Part shown: piece after piece, positions 48,930 through 59,013 of the stretch
Layout: every line of letters begins with the position of its first letter
Numbering within the stretch: the stretch's first letter is position 1
Origin: Babylonia areolata
Taxonomy: Eukaryota; Mollusca; Gastropoda; Neogastropoda; Buccinidae
Assembly (NCBI RefSeq): GCF_041734735.1
Contig: NC_134904.1
Location: 41,561,148-41,625,147, forward strand
Direction: 5' to 3'
DNA length: 64,000 bases
Position numbers and translations under genes: made by a program
The notes under the pieces: model-generated
What the model saw: the letters and a program-made list of their open reading frames with translations, nothing else
What the model was told of the DNA's origin: nothing
The model's database searches: none

Positions 48930-49300
48930 AAGTCCCTTTTTCAATGTTCGCAGAAAGCTGGCTCTGCATTGCATTGCGCTGTATTTTTGTCACAACAGAT
49001 TTTTTTTTCTGTGTGAAATTCGGGCTCCTCTCCTTACAGAGTATGTCCCCATAGTGCAGCACCACCCATATATTTTTTCTCTTTTTTTTTTCTTGCCTGT
49101 AAATGTGTCAAAGTGGATTTTTCTACAAAATTTCATCAGGGACATCCCTTTTGTTGCCGTAGGTTCTTTTACATGTACTTAGCACATCCTCTGCATGGGA
49201 CTGCAGCTTATAATCTCATCTGAAAGACTAGTACCCAAACCACTTGTCAAGGTCTAGTGAAGGAGTAAAAATCCTGGAACCTGCAGACACTTGGTTATCA
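48930..49300 (-). mobile_element. SINE-D copy, diverged
   Basis: The reverse strand of a gastropod repeat I recall. Plus-strand landmarks are 'gtgtgaaattcgggctcctc', 'gtgcagcaccacccatat', 'aaagtggatttttctacaaa', 'ttgttgccgtaggttctttt' and 'gtcaaggtctagtgaagga'. The 'ttgttgccgtgggttctttt'-type module is shared with the copy ending at 56850. Confidence 0.65.
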
Positions 49301-49394
49301 GTAGGGTGCATCACCATGATGCCGCTGCTTCACTGCGGAGGCCTCATTCATGTCAGCTGCTGAAACACAATCTCTCGTTTTATAGGCATGTGAC

Positions 49395-49492
49395 TGGGCT
49401 TGCTCGACGGGTGCAACAGCTAAGTGATCAAACACTGGCCTTACAATCTGAGGGTCCTGGTTCGAATCTCAGTTGTGTATACAAGTGAACAT
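49395..49492 (+). mobile_element. SINE-B head fragment
   Basis: tRNA-like head only: 'gggtgcaacagctaagtgat' then 'aatctgagggtcctggttcg' and 'aatctca' (B box 'ggttcgaatct'). Ends at 'gtgtatacaag' and does not continue into the SINE-B body. Confidence 0.65.
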
Positions 49493-50009
49493 GTGAGTCG
49501 CAGCCAACGAACGAAAAAGAAGAAACAGAAGACTGAAGTTGTTCAGGATTCCACGGACACCTAGGAGTAAACCAGCAACCATTTGTGATTTGTTTTGCTC
49601 ACATGCACTGGTGCTCTATAGCATTCATACATATATGCATTTCCAAATACAACCATTAGTCTGCCCATCTGTGCTTAAAGAACACAGACATTAATGCAAT
49701 CATGCACACACAGAGATGCATACAGATACACATACGCACACAAATACACATGTATGCACACACACACACACATGCACACACACACACATTTCCAGTTCAA
49801 GCCAATCTCAGTTCACCAGAAAACAAATTAAGAACACAACTACTGAATCAAAAAATAAAACAAATTTACTTGCATTTATATCATCACCTTCAGAACTTGA
49901 AAAAAACAAACCCAAAAAACCATGGACGAAAACACATCCAACATACATCCACTCAGGAATTGTTTTGAACGTTTCCACTGAAACAACCGTCTCACATAGA
50001 TTCCTTCTC
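49493..50009. other. No gene seen; CA-rich patch
   Basis: A CA-rich patch at 49705-49792 within AT-rich DNA. No exon-like frame. Confidence 0.45.
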
Positions 50010-50640
50010 CTTCACAAGCAAAGATGAGCATGATCTTCACACACTGGGTGGGTCTGCAGATGATCACTCAGTCCAGTTCCAGGCTCTGCAGTGTCTGTGG
50101 CACTGCGGACAAGGGTGTAGCTGGTGCTGTCCAGGTGCAGGTGGATTAACCCTTTCACTGCCAAACTCGCATTTATGCACAAGCTAGGTAGAGAACCAGT
50201 GTCACTGAAAGGTGACCAGATCATGGGTCTGTTGTCCATGAACCTACTGCTCTTGATGTTCCCTGGTAGGATAGCCCATATTTTCTACACATCACAGGGA
50301 GAATCCCCAGCTATTCTTAGACACCATCTTTTCTGTGTTTAGAGCACAAGAGAATTTACACTCTAAGTTGACTGGCGGTGAAAGGGTTAAGCGCCTTCTC
50401 CTTGCATTGTCGGCATTTCAGAATGGCATTACCGATCCCCTGCACCTTGAAGGCAGCGGCACCGGACAGATCCACCTGTGCCATGCTGAATGATTGGAGG
50501 TGACCACTTGCCATGTGTTGGGGTCTGTGCTGCAGCGCTAGAAGGAGGTTTTTAGGGAGTCTTTGTAGTGCTTCTTTCGGCTCCTGTAGGGGCGCTTTCC
50601 TACAGACAGCTCTCCGTAGAACAGGGAGGCAGGGCTTGTA
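50010..50640 (-). mobile_element. RTE-like LINE 3' relic, split by a MITE
   Basis: Minus-strand frames resemble the C-terminal region of the LINE at 25640-29404: 'GELSVGKRPYRSRKKHYKDS' here against 'GELQHGKRSHGGQKKRFKDN' there. Interrupted by several stops and by the piggyBac-type MITE at 50150-50386. Confidence 0.6.
50150..50386. mobile_element. piggyBac-type MITE, 237 bp
   Basis: Bounded by TTAA on both sides (50146-50149, 50387-50390). Terminal inverted repeats are 'ccctttcactgcca' and 'ggcggtgaaaggg' (one mismatch). TTAA target duplications with CCC..GGG ends are the mark of piggyBac elements. It has no open frame, so it is non-autonomous. It interrupts a LINE relic, so it is younger than that relic. 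Confidence 0.85.
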
Positions 50641-50684
50641 GTCATTCACTGAACACAGTCAATGATGCTCCTTCTTCATCTTCT

Positions 50685-50800
50685 TTTTCGTTCATGGGCT
50701 GCAACTCCCATGTTCACTCATGTGTACACAAGTGGGCTGTTACATGTATGACCATTTTTACCCTGCCATGTAGGCAGCCATACTCCATTTTCAGAGGCAA
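50685..50800 (-). mobile_element. SINE-B distal fragment
   Basis: 'gggctgcaactcccatgttc', 'cacaagtgggctgttacatg' and 'accctgccatgtaggcagcc' match the SINE-B body seen at 59650-59760 and 55833-55880. Confidence 0.65.
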
Positions 50801-50848
50801 TGATCCTCCAAAGCGAAGACTATCACTAGTTCAGTACAGTACATCAAC

Positions 50849-51450
50849 ACTTTCAGTTTCAAGGATACACTGAAGTGTATGGACTAATCCATATATGCTA
50901 CACCACATCTACTCAAAAAGAGAGAGAGGAAGCAGATGCCTGAACAACATAAACTGATAGCGCTGGTCAGGCCTTCACAGACTACCACAGGTATGCATTA
51001 AATAGTAACCTGAACAACACATAAACTGATAGCGCTGGTCAGGCCTTCACAGACTACCACAGGTATGCATTAAATAGTAACCTGAACAACACATAAACTG
51101 ATAGCGCTGGTCAGGCCTTCACAGACTACCACAGGTATGCATTAAATAGTAACCTGAACAACACATAAACTGATAGCGCTGGTCAGGCCTTCACAGACTA
51201 CCACAGGTATGTGTTAAATAGTAACCTGAACAACACATAAACTGATAGCGCTGGTCAGGCCTTCACAGACTACCACAGGTATGTGTTAAATAGTAACCTG
51301 AACAACACATAAACTGATAGCACTGGTCAGGCCTTCACAGACTACCACAGGTATGCATTAAATAGTAACCTGAACAACACATAAACTGATAGCGCTGGTC
51401 AGGCCTTCACAGACTACCATAGGTATGTGTTAAATAGTAACCTAAAAAAA
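50849..51450. repeat. SINE-A copy with a 72-bp array grown from its 5' part
   Basis: A SINE-A tail copy (50849-50977, minus) contains 'cctgaacaacataaactgat' and 'agcgctggtcaggccttcac'. From 51009 a 72-bp unit with the same sequence plus 'actaccacaggtatgcatta' and 'aatagtaa' repeats about six times with over 95% identity. The array was thus seeded by the SINE and its flank. Confidence 0.88.
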
Positions 51451-51836
51451 AAAAACCCACAAAAATCAACACATGATAAAATGAAATCCTACCGTGGGTG
51501 CATATAAAACAATCCAGAAATGAAAACACAGAAGTAAATAAATTACAATATAACAAAAAGAGAAAGCTACACAGCAGGTGAATGACTGAACTAAAACATC
51601 AACTCTGACAATGGAAAAACTGCTTTCTCCAAGACACTGGTTGCTGCATCCAGATCTGATCTCATCATATCAGATGTCAGCAATGACCAGTCTCCAAGCT
51701 CTGTGTGATCACTTCTTCCCTGTGTTATGGTCACTGTCAGTCAGGTGACTCCAGTCAAGTCAGTGCATTTCAGCAATGTCAACAACAATTGCAAACTGAT
51801 TTCCAGTGGTCTGCATGACACAATGTTTAAAGCTAT

Positions 51837-52300
51837 TTCCGTTTTTCAAGATGTCACTGTGTTTGGACAAATCCATGTTAGCTACATGCCTGACTCCACT
51901 CCAGTGACCCAGAAGCTCTATAGCTGTGCAGAGGACCTGCAGCATACAGCTGCCTTAATTAATTGTGGGGACTGACGAACAAGAAGAAAGGAGAAGATAT
52001 ACCCTACACCACATCTGCTAGGCAGATGCCAGACCAACAGCTGAACCCAGAGTGCTTTGTCAGGCCTTGAGTGCAAGCATATATATCTGTGTACCTGTCT
52101 AGTGGATTTCTTCTATTCCTAGTTCTTTCTCTGTCACTGTTGAAGAAATCATCGGCAAACCTCTGAGGCACTACACAACCATTTTCTGTCTGCTTCACAT
52201 GGACATTCCACATTTCGCCTTCAGTTTCAGTTTCAAGGAAGTGTCAAAAGTGTCAAAGCATGCACACTGAACCATATACACCACACCACATCTGCTGTGG
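51837..52300 (-). mobile_element. SINE-A fragments, diverged cluster
   Basis: Pieces at 51837-51900 ('gatgtcactgtgtttggaca'), 51996-52075 ('accctacaccacatctgcta', 'tgtcaggccttgagtgcaag') and 52218-52300 ('cttcagtttcagtttcaagg'). The first two may be one copy opened by about 95 bp of other DNA. Confidence 0.6.
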
Positions 52301-52700
52301 AGAAAACAACAACAACCCATCACAGTGAAAAACAAGACACTTTTGACTAACATTTGACGTCAGCAGCAGTCCACTTTAATGCTGATAATTCACTTCCCAT
52401 GACAGAAAACCTTTTTCACTTGCGTCTGACTCCTGCCACCCTCTTGCATGAGAACTACATCAAACTGGACTGAGGCAGCAATTCTCAAAAGTTCATTTCA
52501 GTTCAGTCCAGTTGTCCAGATTCAGGTTAACTGGCTAGTTTACAAGAAGAGAAAAATCCGGTCTGATCTAACATTCTTACTGTGACGTACCGGTACAGAC
52601 TTTGGGAGAGGCTTGATTCCTGTCCTGTGCAAACTACGACTCCCGCCCACGCACAGCAATTAAAATTAACTGCAGCTAGTGATCTCCCTTAGTACATTAC
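52301..52700. other. No gene seen
   Basis: Single-copy-like DNA left of the orphan exons. Nothing recognised. Confidence 0.4.
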
Positions 52701-52752
52701 CTCCCTTCTGCATGCCTGTGCAGTGCCCTCTTTGACGGAACTTGCAACTTAA
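52701..52752 (-). CDS. Possible exon, gene unknown
   Basis: 52-bp block reading 'LSCKFRQRGHCTGMQKG', with a long pyrimidine tract and AG upstream ('ttctgtatgcctcaccag') and a 'gtaatg' donor. In phase with the block at 52943-53059, which ends in phase 0; this one starts in phase 0 and ends in phase 1. Confidence 0.4.
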
Positions 52753-52942
52753 CTGGTGAGGCATACAGAAATCAAAAGAAAAGAAAAGGGAAAGCTGGGA
52801 CCTGCCAAAAGGGCGGCTGATGTGCTGTTTTTCCTTTTGCCTACCTCTTTTGCTGCCATAGGCGACTTCAGTCAACATTGAGGGTCATGTTAAACAGACT
52901 TTTTCGCATTGTAACAAAGCTTCACAGCTGCAGGCAACTTAC

Positions 52943-53059
52943 CCGCACAATTGGAAACTGACCAGCCTCCCCCACTTTGACTGACTTTGAAGTGAAAAAG
53001 TCCACTGTGTTGTTTAGACAAGAGTTAAAAAATTGTGTGACTGAGAGCGTCTTTCGAGT
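52943..53059 (-). CDS. Likely exon of an unrecognised gene
   Basis: 117-bp block on the minus strand, preceded by 'ttttttttctttctcag' and followed by 'gtaagt'; 39 codons in phase 0 at both ends, including 'TRKTLSVTQFFNSCLNNTV' and 'SKSVKVGEAGQFPIVR'. Good splice signals on both sides make chance less likely. It lies about 400 bp beyond the stop codon of the coiled-coil gene in the same orientation, so it belongs to another gene or to an alternative 3' end of that one. Not recognised. Confidence 0.5.
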
Positions 53060-53259
53060 CTGAGAAAGAAAAAAAAAAGGCGCTGGGGAGTGTTGTTCAC
53101 ACAGACACTTGGTGATAAAAGAGTCCAGATTTCTGTGGTGTTTGTTCCAAAAGTGTCTTCCTGTCGTCACATCACCCACCAGAGGCACGCAGTCACACTG
53201 GGAAGAAAGGGGGCAAAGAGAGGAGGCTCACAGCTCAACCAGACAGGAGGAGGAGGAGG

Positions 53260-53500
53260 AGAGGGGGTGTTGGTTGACCTGTCACTTGGCCACTTTGATC
53301 TGGTGTCCCTTGCTGTCGGCCCACAGGAGGAGGAGGAGGAGGAGGAGGAGAGGGGGTGTTGGTTGACCTGTCACTTGGCCACTTTGATCTGGTGTCCCTT
53401 GCTGTCGGCCCACAGGAGGAAGGGAGAGGGGAGGGGCGGAGGTTGACCATACCATCACTTGGGCACTTCGATCTTGTGTCCCTTGCTGTCGGCCCACTGT
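53260..53500. repeat. 84-89-bp array seeded by the coiled-coil stop-codon region
   Basis: Three units on the minus strand. The first is the real exon end, reading '[13 protein letters not shown]' then stop (53455-53497). Two more at about 53371-53414 and 53282-53325 read 'WADSKGHQIKVAK' then stop. Between units lie (ctc)n tracts that look like pyrimidine tracts. Confidence 0.88.
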
Positions 53501-56500
53501 TTGAGCAGCACGTCTTGCTGGGAAAGCTGCTTCTCAAATCGTGTGCACAGCGACTTGAGTTCCTTCACCGTGGCCTCTCGCTCCTTCAGGGCCGACGACA
53601 GCTTCTCCGCACGCGCTGCCGCCTCCGCACAGTTCCCGCACGACCCCTGCAGTGCGGGACATAAAGGTTAAAGGTCTCACAGGCTTTTTTTTTTTTTTCT
53701 TAATTAAATTTTCATTTTTGTCCCAAAGGCTTTTACGGCAGTGCAGGTTTGATTCACCTGATCCTCTTTGACCTACTCTTTGATCAGGCCACCATTCTGA
53801 ATGGCCTCTTCAGAGTTTTACTCCTTGTCTTATTTTGCCTACCTGCCATTACCATTTCACCTGTTCAGAATCTCTCTCGTTTCTCAAACACACACACACA
53901 CACACACACTCACACACACACACACACACACAAACACGCACACTCACAAACACACACACAAGCACACACACTCACACACAAACACACACTCACAAACATA
54001 CACAATGTTTCACAGTGCACAGATTCCGCTGTCAGCTTCTATGAACACCTGTAATTGTCTACAGGTCTTGAACAGGGTGAGAAATATTAGGAATGTTTCA
54101 TGGAAGTGACTTTCTAATGAATATAATACCTTTCATTTTGGGACAAAATTTGGCCAGTGTCCAAACCAAGAGAGATGGACAAGTTTTACTGCATAAAAGA
54201 AAAAATCGCACATATACGTGCACACACACACACACACACAAGCAACTGTGTACATAGGCAAACTCAGGAAAGGCTCATCGGGATCACCAATAGAGTGACA
54301 GGCAAACTGGGAAATGGCAGTCAGCCCCCCCCCCCCAACCCTGGTCACTGCTGAAACAGCCCCCCCCCCCCTCCAACCCTGGTCACTGCTGAAACAGCCC
54401 CCCCCCCCCCCCTGCCCCCCAACCCTGGTCACTGCTGAAACAGGGCCCCACCCTGGTCACTGCTGAAACAGGCCCCCCCCCCCCCCCCCCAACCCTGGTC
54501 ACTGCTGAAACAGCCCCCCCCCCTCCCGCCCCCCAACCCTGGTCACTGCTGAAACAGGCCCCCCCCCCCCCCCACACACACACAACCCTGGTCACTGCTG
54601 AAACAGGACCCCAACCCTGGTCACTGCTGAACACTGGCTGATAAATCACAATACACCCCACGTCAAAATCATGCCAGGCTGTTTTTAGTTTTAGTCCATC
54701 CAACTGCAAAGGGACTATGGGTATAAACCCACGAGGGTGGCTAATTCAGAAAAAAAGAAGTAATGATCATAGTAATAATAATGATGCAATAATAATATTA
54801 ATAATACAAATTACAATAACGATGATAATTATGATTACAATGATACTAATGATGATGATAATAACAATAATACTTGATGTAAACAGCACTATCAAACCTA
54901 TAATAATAATAATAACAACAATGATAATTATAATTGCAACAATACTAATGATGATGATAATAATACTGATAATACTGAATGTAAATCGCACTTTCAAACC
55001 TCTCAAACGTTGGTTGACAATAACACATAAGTCAGACAAAAAGCACACAAGAACTCTCTCTCTCTCTCTCTCTCTCTCACAGAAAAACACTCACACACAA
55101 GTTTGATGATCAATGTGAGTGCTGTATTGCTATCAAACTTGCCAATTGTACAATGCTTACTTCTGATACAACTTCTTTACTTGTCTTTTTGTTGTTGTGC
55201 TAGATTTTTGTCTTCTATTTGTTGCTGTTTTTGTTGTTGGTTTTTTTTTTTTACTCCCATGTTAACTCATATATATGCACACTCATATACGAGATGGGCA
55301 CAACAGCTGAGTGGTTTGAGCACTGGACTTTCAATTTGTGAGTCCCATGTTTGAATCTCGGTAACGGCGCCAGGTGGGAAAAGGGTGGAGATTTTTCCAA
55401 TCTCCCAGGTCAACATATGTGCAGACCTGCTTGTGCCTGAACACCCTTTGTGTCTATATGCACGCAGAAGATCAAGTGTACATGTTAAAGATCCTGTAAT
55501 CCATGTCAGCGTTTGGTGAGTTATGGAAAAAAGAACATACCTCGAATGCACATCCCTGAAAACGGAGTATGGCTGCCTACATAGTGGGGTAAATAAGCAA
55601 AATGTTCATACTCGTAAAATGTTACATGTCTGTATGAGTGTGTATGTGTGTGTGACTGAAACCTGACTGAATGACACAGGAAATCACTGATAAGCGCCCA
55701 GTGGCAGCCGTCAGTCGGCTCTACCCAGACAGGCAGCCTGTTGTGCAAATGACTGTTTGTAAAGCGCTCAGAGCTTGGTCTCCAGCCAAGGATAGGCGCT
55801 GTATATAAGTATGCGTATCATCATCATATACCGAGTGGGCTTTTATGTGTATAAACGTTTTTACCCCGCCATGCAGGCAGCTATACTGTTGAGGGGCACG
55901 TGCCAGGTATGTTCTTGTTTCCATAACCCACCAAACACTGACGTGGACCACAGGATCTTCAACATGCTTATTTGATCTTCCGCATGTGCGCACACACACA
56001 CAAAAAGGGGTTCAGGCACTACCAGGTCTGAACATCACTGACCCAGGAGATGGGGAAAATCTCCACCCTTTACCCACCAGGTGCCTTGGACCCAGGACGA
56101 CCCTGGCGTTGGAAAACACAACTCGACTGCTGGCCCCTGTCGACCTGAATAAGAGCACTCACTGCGGGTTTTCCCTTGGCGGCTGTTTTCAGTTTGCTGC
56201 GAAGGACGTCACACTCCTCCTGCACTCTGGCCAGGTCTTTCGTCAGTTCTTCCAACTGCTGCTGTCTTTCCCTGCAGGGGTCACACACACACACAGACAG
56301 GGACAGTCAGTTCTTCCAACTGCTGCTGCCTTTCCCTGCAGGGGTCACACACACACACACACACACACAGGGACAGTCAGTTTCAGTTTCAATTTCACAG
56401 CATTCGGACATGGTGGTCTGGCTTCTGTTCTGTTCTCCACAGAGAGTTTTTAGTTTCAGATTCAGATTCAGATTCCCCAAGGAGGCGTCACTACGTTGGC

Positions 56501-57861
56501 ACAAATCCACACAGGCTGCACCACCTCTGCCAGGCAGATCCCTGACAAGCAGCATGACCCAGCGCCCCCAGTCACACCTTGGCTGCATGCATTTCTGTGT
56601 GCCTATTACAGTGGATTTCTTCCATAGAACTTTAGCAGAGGACACCACTTCTGGTGCCATGGGTTCTTCTTCAGCGCGTCAAGTGCGCGCTGCACACAGG
56701 AGCTTGGTTTATCACCTTGTCTGAATGACTGGATGCTCAGTTTGATTTTCCAGTCAAGCTTGGGAAAAGGGTGGGAGTGGGATTGGAACCCACACCCTCA
56801 TTGTATTGGAAGATGAGCGTCTTGACCATTCTGCCACCGTCCACAGACAGCCACACATAGTGCAGTCAATGTATGATTATAATGATAATGATAACGATGA
56901 TGATGATGATGATGATAATGATGATGATAATGATAACGATGATGATAATGAAAACGATAATGATAACAATGATGATAATGATAATCAGGACCCCACACCT
57001 TGAACCACACCATCTTCCACAGAACAAGATTTAAGCCATGAACAACTTGATCTTCAGAGTGTCACACGGATAGGTTGTTGAACTCAACATGTATGTATTT
57101 TCAAAAAATAAGAAAGAAAGAAAAAACAAAGAAATGATGATGATGATGGTTAGAACGATGATGATAATGATGATGACGATGGTTAGAACGATGATGATAA
57201 TGATAATAATAACAATGATGATGATGTTGATGATAATGAATAACAATAATAGTATGAATATTACTAATACTACTACTAATGATGATAATAATAACAATGA
57301 TGATGATGTTGATGATAGTGAATAACAATAATAGTATGAATATTACTAATACTACTACTAATGATGATAATAATAACAATGATGATGATGTTGATGATAA
57401 TGAATAACAATAATAGTATGAATATTACTAATACTACTACTAATGATGATAATAATAACAATGATGATGATGTTGATGATAATGAATAACAATAATAGTA
57501 TGAATATTACTAATACTACTACTAATGATGATAATAATAACAATGATGATGATGTTGATAATGAATAACAATAATAGTATGAATATTACTAATACTACTA
57601 CTAATGATGATAATAATAACAATGATGATGATGTTGATGATAATGAATAACAATAATAGTATGAATATTACTAATACTACTACTAATGATGATAATAATA
57701 AATTTAATAATGATGCAGACTGATGCCTGATGATGATGATGATAATGATGATAACAACAATAATGATGATGATGATGATGATAACAACAATAATGATGAT
57801 GATGATGATAATGATGATAACAACAATAATGATGATGATGATGATGATGATAACAACAATA

Positions 57862-57899
<38 letters not shown>

Positions 57900-57909
57900 A
57901 ACAACAATA

Positions 57910-57941
<32 letters not shown>

Positions 57942-58026
57942 AACAACAATAATGATGATGATGATGATGATGATGATAACAACAATAATGATGATGATGA
58001 TGATGATAATGATGATAACAACAATA

Positions 58027-58079
<53 letters not shown>

Positions 58080-58089
58080 AACAACAATA

Positions 58090-58121
<32 letters not shown>

Positions 58122-58382
58122 AACAACAATAATGATGATGATGATGATAACAACAATAATGATGATGATGATAACAACAATAATGATGATGATGAAGATG
58201 ATGATAATGATGATAACAACAATAATGATGATGATGATAATGATGATGATGATGATAACAACAATAATGATGATGATGATGATGATGATAACAACAATAA
58301 TGATGATGATGATGATGATATGATGATGATGATGATAACAACAATAATGATGATGATGATGATAATGATGATAACAACAATA

Positions 58383-58414
<32 letters not shown>

Positions 58415-58424
58415 AACAACAATA

Positions 58425-58456
<32 letters not shown>

Positions 58457-58466
58457 AACAACAATA

Positions 58467-58501
<35 letters not shown>

Positions 58502-58586
58502 AACAACAATAATGATGATGATGATGATGATGATGATGATAACAATAATGATGATGATGATGATGATAATGATGATAACAACAATA

Positions 58587-58618
<32 letters not shown>

Positions 58619-58628
58619 AACAACAATA

Positions 58629-58666
<38 letters not shown>

Positions 58667-58930
58667 AACAACAATAATGATGATGATGATGATAACAACA
58701 ATAATGATGATGATGATAACAACAATAATGATGATGATGAAGATGATGATAATGATGATAACAACAATAATGATGATGATGATAATGATGATGATGATGA
58801 TAACAACAATAATGATGATGATGATGATGATGATAACAACAATAATGATGATGATGATGATGATATGATGATGATGATGATGATAACAACAATAATGATG
58901 ATGATGATGATAATGATGATAACAACAATA

Positions 58931-58962
<32 letters not shown>

Positions 58963-58972
58963 AACAACAATA

Positions 58973-59013
<41 letters not shown>

